Below are positions 37,901 to 45,584 of a stretch of DNA of 64,000 bases, piece by piece. Source of the DNA: Halomonas urmiana (GTDB lineage Bacteria > Pseudomonadota > Gammaproteobacteria > Pseudomonadales > Halomonadaceae); assembly GCF_005780185.1 (NCBI RefSeq), contig NZ_VBUI01000004.1:124001-188000 (forward strand), written 5' to 3'. Every line of letters begins with the position of its first letter. The first letter of the stretch is position 1. The notes beneath the pieces are model-generated. The model saw only the letters and a list, made by a program, of their open reading frames with translations, did not search any database and was not told the origin of the DNA. The translations under genes and the position numbers were made by a program.

Positions 37901-39613
37901 AAGGCGCCCGACGAACGCCAAGAGTCTCAGGGCGGCGAAGATGGTGGCAAGAGCGCGCCCGGCGGCACCGAGCCGGCCAAGAAACCCAGAAAATCGGAAG
38001 AAGAACCGGGCGGCAAGCCGCGTCCGGAAGGCAAGGAGGGCAAGGCAGAGAAGCCGGAAGGCGGCAGCGAGCAGGGTGGCACGGCCAAGGGCGAGCCCGA
38101 GGGCAAGAAACCGGAACTCAAGCCCGGCGAAGAACCCGAACCCGGCCAGACCGAGGGCGACAAGCCCGGGACCGGCGCCCAGCACAAGCCCGAGAGCGGC
38201 AAGCCGGGCGGCGCCGCCGACCAGCCCGGCGGTGAGCAACCAAAGCCGGAGAAAGTGCATGAGGAGCTCAGCAAGTTGCTCAACGAGCAAGGACCGGAGG
38301 GCGTGGGGGCTTTGGCCGAACTCGCCCAGGCCGCCGGCATGCCGGGCGACCAGCCCCTGACCGCGGATCAGGTCAAGAAGCTGCGCGAGCTGCTCAAGCG
38401 GGGCAAGTTGTCGGCCCAGGAGTTACAGGACCTCACCGGTCCCAAGCCCAAGCCTGAGGTAAAGAAGCGCGCCAAGCCCCTGGAAAAATTCCTGGAGAAG
38501 CAAGCCCATCGTGCCGTGATGGAGCAGACCCTGGAGAAGCTGCGTCAGAAGCAGTACGAGTTCAAGTTTCAGGAAATGGCCAAGCACAAGGTGCACTGGA
38601 AGATCCTGATCCCCTACAAGCCCGGTCCCTTCCGCAACGCGCCCGCCCTGATGTGGGACACCCATATCCGCGCCGCCGGCGTGGTCGACGGCGAATTCGG
38701 CAAGTGCTACGACGGCGGCAAGATCCCGCTGACCATCACCAAGGCCGACATGCGCGAGGAAGGCACCGAGAAGAAGGTCATCGTGCACACGCCTTTCCAC
38801 GACAAGGACGCCCAGCTCACCGGCGGCGTCTGCCCGACGCCGCCCCAGCCCAAGGGCGGCGGCGCCGGCCAGGGGCAAGGACCACAGGACGAAGGCGATA
38901 GCGGCGGCAAAGCCCAGGATGGCGGCAAGGTTCAGGACGGCGGAAAGGATCAGGGCCAGGCCCAGGAACCGCCGGTCGAAGGCAAGGGTAAGCCCGAGCC
39001 GAGCGAGGTGGATTCCGACGTGAAGCCGGGCGACAAGGGCGATCCGAAGGAGAAGGAAGCCGGCGGCAAGGAGCAGGAGGAAGCAAAGGACAAGGGCAAG
39101 CCCGATGCGGAACAAAAACCGGAACAAGCCCCGGATGCGGAACCGGAACCCAAGGAGAAGGACGAGGAACCGGATTTCCCGCTGGACGTGGCGACCTTGG
39201 GCAAGTCCTGCGGACTGCCGCCGGAATGCACCCTGGAAACCTTCCTGGTGGACTTCGAGGAGTTGGGCAATCCAGAGGACGGCTGGCAGGTGATGCCCGA
39301 CAAGGACAAGGATCCGGACGGGACCCAATCCATCGTCAATCCGCCCAACAAGGTCGCGCCCTTCACCCTGCGCACCACCGACAGCGGCGAGCAGGAAATC
39401 GTGATCAGTTGCCAGGACAAGACTTGCGTCGTGGGCAAGGTCGTGCCCTCCCCGGTCAGCGCCGAGATGGTGGAACTGGTGTCCGGCTCCCTGCTCGACG
39501 CGCTCAGGGCACTGCTACGCAAATACATCAAGGCCAAGCGCGGCGGAACGACCAATCGTGCCGAACGCATCCACCTCTTAAGCGGCGGCCGGCAACAAGG
39601 CCCAACGGAGTGA
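34976..39613 (+). CDS. Giant 1545-residue DUF4157 eCIS protein, putative nuclease effector
   Basis: The N-terminus repeats the layout of the previous protein: Cys ribbon (LLQRKCACGKAAGGLTGECEDCGRE), LEQEADQIAGHVM, and DUF4157 (FFESRFGRDLSEVRVHTGPRSEAVSDALNAHAFTYGSHVWLG) with HELAHVIQQ near residue 190. Residues about 225-400 contain D344, E357-L-K359 and Q372-I-K-H-Y376, the D...ExK...QxxxY order of PD-(D/E)XK nucleases. A helical region (about 560-900) follows, with hydrophobic stretches (IIAKALLKALLQVAKVLIPRAL, SKYIGPILEAAGVAIQC). Two long Pro/Glu/Lys/Gly-rich disordered linkers (about 925-1088 and 1287-1398) separate two small globular domains. The C-terminus has CQDKTCVVGKVVPSPVSAEMVELVSG. 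It is the longest gene in the window. Alternatively it could be a scaffold or length-determining protein. Confidence 0.85.
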   Translation: MSAPQAEPQLKPVQAAATGASGLLQRKCACGKAAGGLTGECEDCGRESLSGVQTKLLVGANDDPLEQEADQIAGHVMAMPAAPGTPSLPVSSGARKPPPDQACYGHDIRRMGVRPELPEGADLLQGGSPLAPGLRRFFESRFGRDLSEVRVHTGPRSEAVSDALNAHAFTYGSHVWLGRDHRPAVDFLMAHELAHVIQQRQPKALPGAERDPASSATEPLVRRLELGHPFWVPLGAKGMKTGSDIHGELLPLAQASNKNLDVEAPAPNAVLNAHGLGLQGRIDLYQGKNGGGFHAQVGLFFDGPKGAKNADVLTAAPTKHRHASAAGITAGHFNPFVTATGGIDGIAKGPNEVQIGELKPAAKPLLDKGSEQIKHYQEGMKDAARLTNDWAKSRKTLVTDRWKLNSPGVMPDSAVKFQRNGKELKFNPASPREDETLVLATVRESSSVGAKYVFKVRFNPAAHGLPPIKGGLYAQKFGSGNGLWMYFARPKDLAGALKLARSALIKGEMTEANRVQDQVINPLFEAPKKKAGPKIAKLPLSRQEFGAAPVALRAASPTIRRAPKAPEMTDDFKHAKWKTDQKTLRDELFGPAAKAGTKKKVASLELLERAYEAEEALDKVPGTGKSKLPDKRADVVKIVTGKGTAQETKTRQLADLASWLRGWTGKPAEVLGLFRNTFGDSFVFVANKLADLRDKLRKKFYETFDKHPSKATSGKGKIIAKALLKALLQVAKVLIPRALHLYLDAVVAGSKKKLAKLFDIDPMKLLEDSFGKAFKDWVDKLIQFKKDAEEHVKNTVAKYTKDLAWFQAVIDKSKYIGPILEAAGVAIQCGKKPGWNCLLLLSSKYRQCGMEMALNLCPVQKQVASAVAAVGPLANLPATLAQSALDVSKEAAPDGLKEIFDEKVGASGDFDSNDIDCEDTPLETDCPALIPLPLPLPGTPKPDESKKDEPPQKGPEAERPPEPPPPPKPEEEKPPKAPDERQESQGGEDGGKSAPGGTEPAKKPRKSEEEPGGKPRPEGKEGKAEKPEGGSEQGGTAKGEPEGKKPELKPGEEPEPGQTEGDKPGTGAQHKPESGKPGGAADQPGGEQPKPEKVHEELSKLLNEQGPEGVGALAELAQAAGMPGDQPLTADQVKKLRELLKRGKLSAQELQDLTGPKPKPEVKKRAKPLEKFLEKQAHRAVMEQTLEKLRQKQYEFKFQEMAKHKVHWKILIPYKPGPFRNAPALMWDTHIRAAGVVDGEFGKCYDGGKIPLTITKADMREEGTEKKVIVHTPFHDKDAQLTGGVCPTPPQPKGGGAGQGQGPQDEGDSGGKAQDGGKVQDGGKDQGQAQEPPVEGKGKPEPSEVDSDVKPGDKGDPKEKEAGGKEQEEAKDKGKPDAEQKPEQAPDAEPEPKEKDEEPDFPLDVATLGKSCGLPPECTLETFLVDFEELGNPEDGWQVMPDKDKDPDGTQSIVNPPNKVAPFTLRTTDSGEQEIVISCQDKTCVVGKVVPSPVSAEMVELVSGSLLDALRALLRKYIKAKRGGTTNRAERIHLLSGGRQQGPTE

Positions 39614-39620
39614 TGAACCG

Positions 39621-40277
39621 ATGAGCGGCTATTCCCAATCCCCACGCCTGGTCAAGGGCGGCATCGTGCTGGTCGACCCGGAATCGGCCCGGGTGCGACG
39701 GGTGATCGCGCTGCAGTACAACCCGGATTCGCTGACCCGCACGCTGCAAGTGCAGACCCCGGGCGAAGGCGCCGAGCGCGCCGAGGCGCTGCGCCTGACC
39801 GGGCCGGCGGTGGAAACGCTCAGCCTCGAGGCGGAGATCGACGCGGCGGACCAGCTCGAATTTCCCGACCGCCATCGGGCCACGGTCGAGGCCGGCATCG
39901 CGCCGCAGCTCGCGGTGCTCGAAGCGTTAATCAACCCAACCAGCAGCGAACTGCTCGTGCGCAAGGCGCTGGCCGATGCGGGCACCCTGGAGATCGCACC
40001 GATGGAGTCGGCGCTGACGTTGCTGGTCTGGGGCGCCAACCGCATCGTGCCGGTGCGGGTGAACGACTTCTCGATCACCGAAGAGGCCTTCGACCCGTCG
40101 CTAAATCCCATCCGCGCCAAGCTCACCCTGGGGCTGCGCGTGCTGACCATCGACGACCTGGGCTTCGATCACAAGGGCGGCAGCCTGTTTATGGCCTACC
40201 TGCAGTCACGCGAAAAGCTCGCCGGCCAGGCCGCCACGGTCGGCTTCGACGCCCTCGGCATTGGAGGCTTGCCATGA
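39621..40277 (+). CDS. CIS tube initiator / Afp7-like protein
   Basis: The 218-residue protein matches the contractile-injection-system tube protein N-terminal family, which joins the inner tube to the spike hub. The signature is KGGIVLVDPESARVRRVIALQYNPDSLTRTLQVQTPGEG near residue 10. Next comes GPAVETLSLEAEIDAADQLEFPD, and then the strand-rich MESALTLLVWGANRIVPVRVNDFSITEEAFDPSLNPIRAKLTLGLRVLT. In Afp7 a LysM domain follows in the same chain; here the LysM-like part is the separate next gene, whose start overlaps this stop codon (ATGA). It lies 7 nt after the giant DUF4157 gene. Confidence 0.85.
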   Translation: MSGYSQSPRLVKGGIVLVDPESARVRRVIALQYNPDSLTRTLQVQTPGEGAERAEALRLTGPAVETLSLEAEIDAADQLEFPDRHRATVEAGIAPQLAVLEALINPTSSELLVRKALADAGTLEIAPMESALTLLVWGANRIVPVRVNDFSITEEAFDPSLNPIRAKLTLGLRVLTIDDLGFDHKGGSLFMAYLQSREKLAGQAATVGFDALGIGGLP

Positions 40278-40642
40278 CCGACCCGCTCAAGGCCTTCCTT
40301 CAGGCCAATGCCCTCACCTCGCCGGCCTTCGCGCCCGACAGCCGCTATCACGGTCTCGACACCGCCCAGTGGACGGCTCCCGACGGCACGCCGGTCACCT
40401 ACGTCAGGCGGCGTTTCGTTCCGCCGCCCGAGCGATTCGCCACGCTGCGCGAACATGTCGTGGAGATGGGCGACCGCCTCGACAACCTCGCCGCCCACTA
40501 CCTGGGCGACCCGCAGCAGTACTGGCGGCTGTGCGACGGCAACGGCACCCTACGCCCGGAGGAGCTGACCGACTCGCCCGGCCGCCGGCTGCGCATCACC
40601 CTGCCGGAAGGCGTGCCTGGAGGCACCGATGTCGAGCTCTAG
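40274..40642 (+). CDS. LysM-like baseplate protein
   Basis: This 122-residue protein would sit at the tube-baseplate junction. The recognisable part is a LysM/tail-X-like module: REHVVEMGDRLDNLAAHYLGDPQQYWRLCDGNGTLRPEELTDSPGRRLRITLP, in which ry.v..GDtLd.lA...yGDp..wwrl.d.N is the usual pattern. A short N-terminal arm precedes it. It overlaps both neighbours: ATGA with the Afp7-like gene, and a 14-nt overlap with the hub gene downstream. It probably corresponds to the LysM half of Afp7. Confidence 0.78.
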   Translation: MTDPLKAFLQANALTSPAFAPDSRYHGLDTAQWTAPDGTPVTYVRRRFVPPPERFATLREHVVEMGDRLDNLAAHYLGDPQQYWRLCDGNGTLRPEELTDSPGRRLRITLPEGVPGGTDVEL

Positions 40643-41771
40643 CGCCCTGCACTTGAGCCTGATGATCGGGCCGGTTGCCCCAATGCCGGTACCCGCGCTG
40701 ATGATCGACGCCCTGGAGTTCGTGGAGGTCAGCCATGCCACGGGCACGACCAGCGCCTTTCAGCTGCGCTTCAAGGTGACCAGCCAGTCGGCGCTGAACA
40801 CCATCTTCCTGGTCGCGACCGGCCAGAACACCACCCTGGGCACCCCGCCGCTGCGCGTGGTGCTGATCGTCACCCTGAACGGCCGGCCCCGCCCGCTGTT
40901 CGACGGCGTGGTAAGCCAGGTGGAGGTGCAGCCCGGCCAGAGCGACCAGCCGGGCAGCATCTCGGTGACCGGCGAGGACCTGACCCGGGTGATGGACCTG
41001 ATCGACTTTTCCGGCGTGCCCATGCCCATGCCGATCCCCGCCCGGGTGGCGCTGATCTGCGCCAAGTACGCGGCCTTCGGCATCGTTCCGCTGCCGATCC
41101 CGGAGCTGTTTCCCGATGTGCCGATCCCGGTGGAGCGCATCCCCGCCCAGCAGGGTACCGACCTGGCGTATATCCAGCAGCTCGCCGAGGAGGTCGGCCA
41201 TGTGTTCTACATCGAGCCGGGCGAGGTGCCGCTGACCAACGTTGCCTACTTCGGGCCCGAGATCAAGGTCGGTCTGCCGCAGCCGGCGCTCAATCTCGAC
41301 ATGGACGCCCACACCAACGTCGAGTCGATGAACTTCAGCTTCGATCCCACCAAGGGGGTGCTGCCGGTAGTGCTGATCCAGAACCCGCAGACCCGCGTGC
41401 CGATCCCGATTCCGATCCCCGATCTCAACCCGCTGCAGCCGCCGCTGGGCGCGCTGCCGGCGCCGATCGCCCGGCTGAAGATGATGAAGGACACCGCCAA
41501 GCTGAACCCCATGCAGGCGATCCTCAAAGGGCTCAACGAGGCGAAGAAATCCCAGGACGCGGTCAGCGCCAGCGGCAGCCTCGACGTGCTGCGCTACGGC
41601 CGGCTGCTCGAGGCGCGCAAGCTGGTCGGCGTACGCGGCGCAGGCATCGCCTATGACGGTCTCTACTACGTGAGCCGCGTCACCAGCACCATCAAGCGCG
41701 GCGAGTTCACGCAGCGCTTCGAGCTCACGCGCAACGGCCTGATCTCGCTCACCCCGACGGTCCCGGCATAA
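40629..41771 (+). CDS. Spike hub protein (gp27 / GpD / VgrG N-terminal-like)
   Basis: This 380-residue protein is probably the trimeric hub that caps the tube and carries the spike. The order of features fits the gp27/GpD family: a tube-like beta domain (FQLRFKVTSQSALNTIFLVATG ... PRPLFDGVVSQVEVQPGQSDQPGSISVTGEDLTRVMDL), then IPAQQGTDLAYIQQLAEEVGHVFYIEPGE (the late-control-D signature), then a second beta domain ending YDGLYYVSRVTSTIKRGEFTQRFELTRNGL. Odd features are short Pro/Ile/Met-rich repeats (PMPMPIP, PLPIPELFPDVPIPV, PIPIPIPDLNPLQPP). The OB-fold spike part of VgrG/Afp8 is in the next gene, so the hub and shaft are split. Confidence 0.83.
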   Translation: MSSSSALHLSLMIGPVAPMPVPALMIDALEFVEVSHATGTTSAFQLRFKVTSQSALNTIFLVATGQNTTLGTPPLRVVLIVTLNGRPRPLFDGVVSQVEVQPGQSDQPGSISVTGEDLTRVMDLIDFSGVPMPMPIPARVALICAKYAAFGIVPLPIPELFPDVPIPVERIPAQQGTDLAYIQQLAEEVGHVFYIEPGEVPLTNVAYFGPEIKVGLPQPALNLDMDAHTNVESMNFSFDPTKGVLPVVLIQNPQTRVPIPIPIPDLNPLQPPLGALPAPIARLKMMKDTAKLNPMQAILKGLNEAKKSQDAVSASGSLDVLRYGRLLEARKLVGVRGAGIAYDGLYYVSRVTSTIKRGEFTQRFELTRNGLISLTPTVPA

Positions 41772-41781
41772 GGAGGCCAGC

Positions 41782-42291
41782 ATGACGGAACGCTACATCG
41801 GCAAATACCGCGGCGTCGTGCTCAACAACGTCGACCCGCTGCAGCAGGGCCGCCTGCAGATCCAGGTGCCCGACGTGGCCGGGCTTGCGCCCACCAGCTG
41901 GGCAATGCCCTGCGTGCCGCTGGCCGGCCTGCAGAACGGCATGATGGCGCTGCCGGTGATCGGCTCCGGGGTCTGGGTGGAGTTCGAGCAGGGCAACCCG
42001 GATCACCCGATCTGGGTCGGCTGCTTCTGGGGCAGCGCGGCCGAAGTGCCGGCGCTCGCGCTGGCCACACCGCCCGGACTCTCCGCCATCACCCTGCAGA
42101 CCCCGCTGCAGAACGGTATGACGATCTCCGATCTGCCCGGCCCCACCGGCGGCATCATGCTCAAGAGCGCCACCGGGGCCACGCTGATCGTCAACGACAC
42201 CGGCATCTACATCCAGAACGGCAAGGGCGCCATGATCACACTGGTCGGCCCGACGGTGACGATCAACAACGGCGCGCTGACCGTGATCTAG
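41782..42291 (+). CDS. Spike shaft protein with gpV/gp5-type OB fold
   Basis: This 169-residue protein should trimerise into the spike below the hub. It starts YIGKYRGVVLNNVDPLQQGRLQIQVPDVAG and contains MALPVIGSGVWVEFEQGNPDHPIWVGCFWGS, the hallmark of the phage baseplate assembly protein V / gp5 OB domain. The last about 50 residues are short repeating strands (GGIMLKSATGATLIVNDTGIYIQNGKGAMITLVGPTVTINNGALTV), fitting a beta-prism needle. It follows the hub gene by 10 nt and an AAGGAGG site. No lysozyme or effector extension is fused to it. Confidence 0.92.
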   Translation: MTERYIGKYRGVVLNNVDPLQQGRLQIQVPDVAGLAPTSWAMPCVPLAGLQNGMMALPVIGSGVWVEFEQGNPDHPIWVGCFWGSAAEVPALALATPPGLSAITLQTPLQNGMTISDLPGPTGGIMLKSATGATLIVNDTGIYIQNGKGAMITLVGPTVTINNGALTVI

Positions 42292-42304
42292 AGAGAACAT
42301 CGAT

Positions 42305-42625
42305 ATGCCCGGTCCCCTTCTCCATCTTGGCGCCTCGGTACTCTGCGCCCACGGCGGCACCGCCATCCCCACGGTGCCCAATCCCCGCGTGCTGGTGAGC
42401 GGGCAACCCACGGTGCTGATGAACGGGCCCTACGCGATCGCCGGCTGCCCGTTCAATGCCGGCGGCTCACCGGTGCCTTGCGTCACCGCCCAGTGGGTGG
42501 TGGCGGCCTTGCGCGTCACCTCGGGCGGCCAGCCACTGGTGCTGATGGACAGCCAGGCCCTGTGCGTTCCCAACGGCACGCCGCTGCTGCCGGTGTCGGC
42601 ACAGACGCGGGTGATCGGGAGCTGA
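42305..42625 (+). CDS. PAAR-like spike tip protein
   Basis: This 106-residue protein probably forms the sharp metal-binding tip of the spike. Glycine/proline-rich short strands with repeated VLxxGQP...VLM motifs (PRVLVSGQPTVLMNGPYAIAGCPF, GQPLVLMDSQALCVPNGTP) and scattered Cys/His (LCAHGG, AGCPF, VPCVT) fit the DUF4280/PAAR-like family. No C-terminal toxin is attached. It lies 13 nt after the shaft gene and 3 nt before the gp25 gene. Confidence 0.85.
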   Translation: MPGPLLHLGASVLCAHGGTAIPTVPNPRVLVSGQPTVLMNGPYAIAGCPFNAGGSPVPCVTAQWVVAALRVTSGGQPLVLMDSQALCVPNGTPLLPVSAQTRVIGS

Positions 42626-42628
42626 CTG

Positions 42629-42997
42629 ATGACACAACGCCTGCATTTTCCCTATCGCTTCGACGGCCGCGGCCACACTCGCGACGACGAGGAGGCGGCG
42701 TGGATCCGCGGCCTCATCGAGCAGGTGCTGTTCACCGCGCCGGGCGAGCGGGTGATGCGCCCGAACTTCGGCAGCGGACTGCGCGAGCTGGTGTTCGCCC
42801 CCAACTCGCCAGAGCTGGCCGCGACCACGCAGTTTCTCGTCCAGGGTGCCCTGCAGCAGTGGCTGGGCGAGCTGATCGCGGTCGAGGCGGTTGAAGTCGA
42901 GGCCGTGGAGGCCCGCCTCTCGGTCACCGTGCGCTATCGGATCCGCCGCAGCGATGCCCAGCAGACGGCGACCTTCATCCAGGGAGGTGGCCCATGA
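42629..42997 (+). CDS. Baseplate wedge protein (gp25/GPW family)
   Basis: gp25 links the baseplate wedge to the first sheath ring. The 122-residue protein has the family core GERVMRPNFGSGLRELVFAPNSPELAATTQFLVQGALQQWL, where RPxFGSGL is the diagnostic element. Alternating strands follow (VEAVEVEAVEARLSVTVRYRIR). Its stop overlaps the next start (ATGA). It corresponds to Afp9. Confidence 0.93.
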   Translation: MTQRLHFPYRFDGRGHTRDDEEAAWIRGLIEQVLFTAPGERVMRPNFGSGLRELVFAPNSPELAATTQFLVQGALQQWLGELIAVEAVEVEAVEARLSVTVRYRIRRSDAQQTATFIQGGGP

Positions 42998-45582
42998 TCT
43001 ATACCTGCTGCGACGAGAACCGCCGCGCCGCGGTCGACGCCCACCCGACGCTCAACGGCATCGATTTTCTCGAGGTGCTCGACAAGGACTCGCCCGAGGA
43101 GGACCTGCGCCAGCGAACGCTGCTGGTGCGCCTGCTCAAGCCCGTGCCCGGCGGTATCGCCCCCCATAACGTGCGTCTCGAGGGCGGCGAGCGAATCCGC
43201 GACATCGGCGTCACCTGGGTGGGTATCGCCAGCGCCCCGCCGCCGTCACCGGTGACGACCCAGGCCGAGCGGGACCATTTCACCGCGCTGCCGGAGACGG
43301 ATCGCGTCCTGCTGGTGCGCACCGACCGCGCCGGCGACTTCTCCCACTATCGGCTGATCCTCGAACAGGCGGTGGACAGCCAGGTGCCGCTGCCGGATTT
43401 CGACCCGCGCCTGTCGGCCGTCGCCTTCGGCTTCAAGGTCGAGTGCCCGAGCGACTTCGACTGCGCCGTCGCGCGCGACTGCTCCCCCGAGCCGCGCACC
43501 CCGCCGGACCTCAACTACCTGGCCCGCGACTACGCCAGCCTGCGCCGTCTGGTGATCGACCGCCTGAGTCGCCAGATGCCCGGCTGGCGCGATCGCAGCC
43601 CGGCGGACCTGGCCACTACCCTGGGCGAACTGATCGCCTACGTGGGCGACCTGCAGCACTATCAGCTCGACGCCATCGGCAGCGAAGCCTACCTGCATAC
43701 CGCGCGCCGCCGCACCAGCCTGCGCCGCCATGCGCTGCTGGTCGACTACCACCTGCACGAGGGCTGCAATGCCCGGGCCTGGCTGCATGTCGAGATCTCC
43801 AGCGGCCCGCCCTTCGCGCTGCCCGACGGCCTGCAGTGCTTCACCTCCGTGCCGGGCGTACCGGCGCGCATTGCCCCCGCCTCGCCCGAGGCGCGCCCCC
43901 TGCGCGAGGCGGCGCCGCTGGTGTTCGAGCCACTACTGCTCGAGGACCAGCCGCGCCCCCCGCTGCACCCCGATCACAATCGCTTCGACTTCTACACTTG
44001 GGGCGACGTGCGCTGCTGCCTGCCGGTGGGTGCCACGAGTGCGACGCTCGAGGGCCATTGGCCCGATCTCGCGGCCGGCGAGGTGCTGGTGTTCGAGGAG
44101 GTGCTCGGCCCGCGCACCGGCGAGGCGGCCGATGCCGACCCCGCCCATCGCCATGCCGTGCGGCTGACCTCGGTGCGCGCCTTCGACGGTGCCAGCCGGC
44201 TCACCGATCCGCTCGACGATACCGAGATCACCGAGATCCGCTGGCACGCCGAGGACGCCCTGCCCTTCCCGCTGTGTCTGTCCAGCGAGACCGACGAGGA
44301 CCACAGCAAGGAGATGCTCAGCCACGTCAGCATCGCGCTGGGCAATATCGTGCTCGTCGATCACGGCGAGCGCATCCTGGACGAGGCGCTCGGGCGCGTG
44401 CCCGAGGCGCGGCTGCACTATCCGGCGCTGGCCACCGATGCCTGCGCCCGGGAAGCCCCCGAGCCGCTGCCGCCGCGCTTTCGCCCGCGTCTCGCCGAGG
44501 GGCCGGTGACCCACCAGGGGCAGATCGTCAAGACGCGCCTCGAACATGGCCAGCGCCGCAGCGAGCGCCTGGCCTTCGACCCGGAGGCCTCGGCTCACGC
44601 CGCCTTCCAGTGGCGCGTCGCCGAGGCGATCCCCCAGGTCACCCTGCGTGATGCCGACGACGCGCCCTGGAGCGCGCGCCGCGTCCTGCTCGACAGCCGC
44701 GGCAGCGATGCGCATTTCGTGGTCGAGGTCGAGGACGACGGCGCTGCCCGCCTACGCTTCGGCGATGCGACGCACGGGCGCCGCCCCGCCAGCGGCACCG
44801 CCTTGTGCGCCGACTACCGCATCGGCAACGGCCCGGCGGGCAACGTGGGGGCGGACAGCATCGCCCATGTGATAACCGCCGAGGCGCGCATCGCCGCGGT
44901 GCGCAACCCGCTGCCGGCCCGTGGCGGGGTTGCCCCGGAAAGCCTCGAGGAGGTGCGCCGCCATGCTCCCCAGGCCTTTCGGACCCAGCAGCGCGCCGTC
45001 ACCCCGGCCGACTATGCCGAGGTGACCGAGCGCCTCGCCGGCGTGCAGCGCGCCGCCGCCGGCCTGCGCTGGACCGGCAGCTGGTACAGCGTCTTGGTCG
45101 CCGTGGATCGCCAGGGCGGCGAGCCGGTCGATGCGGCCTTCGCCAGCGGCGCGCTGGCCCATCTCGACCGCTATCGCATGGCCGGACACGACCTGCGCAT
45201 CAAGGACCCGGTGCATGTCTCGCTGGAGATCGACCTGCTGGTTTGCGTGGCCCCCGGGACGTTCCGCCACGACGTGCGTCGCGCCCTGCTCGAGGCGCTG
45301 GGCAGCCGGACCCGCGCCGACGGCACCCGCGGCCTGTTTCATCCGGACAACTTCAGCTTCGGTCAGACCGTCTTTCTCAGCCCGCTCTATGCGGCCGCCC
45401 GGCGCGTCGAGGGGGTCGCCTCGGTCCAGGTGACACGCTTCCACCGCCAGGGGCAGGAAGCGCCCGGCCCGCTGGCCGACGGCTTCATGATGCTTGGCCC
45501 CCTCGAGATCGCGCGCCTCGACAACGATCGCAACTTCCCCGAGCACGGCGTGCTGCGCCTCGACCTGCACGGAGGACTCTAG
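42994..45582 (+). CDS. Large baseplate J-type assembly protein 1 (Afp11-like)
   Basis: This 862-residue wedge protein belongs to the putative baseplate assembly family related to phage gpJ/gp6. An N-terminal domain (about 1-150) leads to PDLNYLARDYASLRRLVIDRLSRQMPGWRDRSPADLATTLGELIAYVGDLQHYQLDAIGSEAYLHTARRRTSLRRHALL, the clearest family block. Long beta-rich regions follow, and the C-terminal J core (RTQQRAVTPADYAEVTERLAGVQRAAAGLRWTGSWYSVLVAVDRQGG ... FHPDNFSFGQTVFLSPLYAAARRVEGVASVQVTRF). It starts at an ATGA overlap with gp25 and ends 2 nt before the second J-type gene. Confidence 0.9.
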   Translation: MIYTCCDENRRAAVDAHPTLNGIDFLEVLDKDSPEEDLRQRTLLVRLLKPVPGGIAPHNVRLEGGERIRDIGVTWVGIASAPPPSPVTTQAERDHFTALPETDRVLLVRTDRAGDFSHYRLILEQAVDSQVPLPDFDPRLSAVAFGFKVECPSDFDCAVARDCSPEPRTPPDLNYLARDYASLRRLVIDRLSRQMPGWRDRSPADLATTLGELIAYVGDLQHYQLDAIGSEAYLHTARRRTSLRRHALLVDYHLHEGCNARAWLHVEISSGPPFALPDGLQCFTSVPGVPARIAPASPEARPLREAAPLVFEPLLLEDQPRPPLHPDHNRFDFYTWGDVRCCLPVGATSATLEGHWPDLAAGEVLVFEEVLGPRTGEAADADPAHRHAVRLTSVRAFDGASRLTDPLDDTEITEIRWHAEDALPFPLCLSSETDEDHSKEMLSHVSIALGNIVLVDHGERILDEALGRVPEARLHYPALATDACAREAPEPLPPRFRPRLAEGPVTHQGQIVKTRLEHGQRRSERLAFDPEASAHAAFQWRVAEAIPQVTLRDADDAPWSARRVLLDSRGSDAHFVVEVEDDGAARLRFGDATHGRRPASGTALCADYRIGNGPAGNVGADSIAHVITAEARIAAVRNPLPARGGVAPESLEEVRRHAPQAFRTQQRAVTPADYAEVTERLAGVQRAAAGLRWTGSWYSVLVAVDRQGGEPVDAAFASGALAHLDRYRMAGHDLRIKDPVHVSLEIDLLVCVAPGTFRHDVRRALLEALGSRTRADGTRGLFHPDNFSFGQTVFLSPLYAAARRVEGVASVQVTRFHRQGQEAPGPLADGFMMLGPLEIARLDNDRNFPEHGVLRLDLHGGL

Positions 45583-45584
45583 CC

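Noticed and set aside
33743..38290. A 1515-codon open frame on the minus strand
   Set aside because: It is antisense to the DUF4157 genes. Its translation is Leu/Gly/Arg-rich without motifs, and it arises from high-GC codon bias in the real plus-strand genes.
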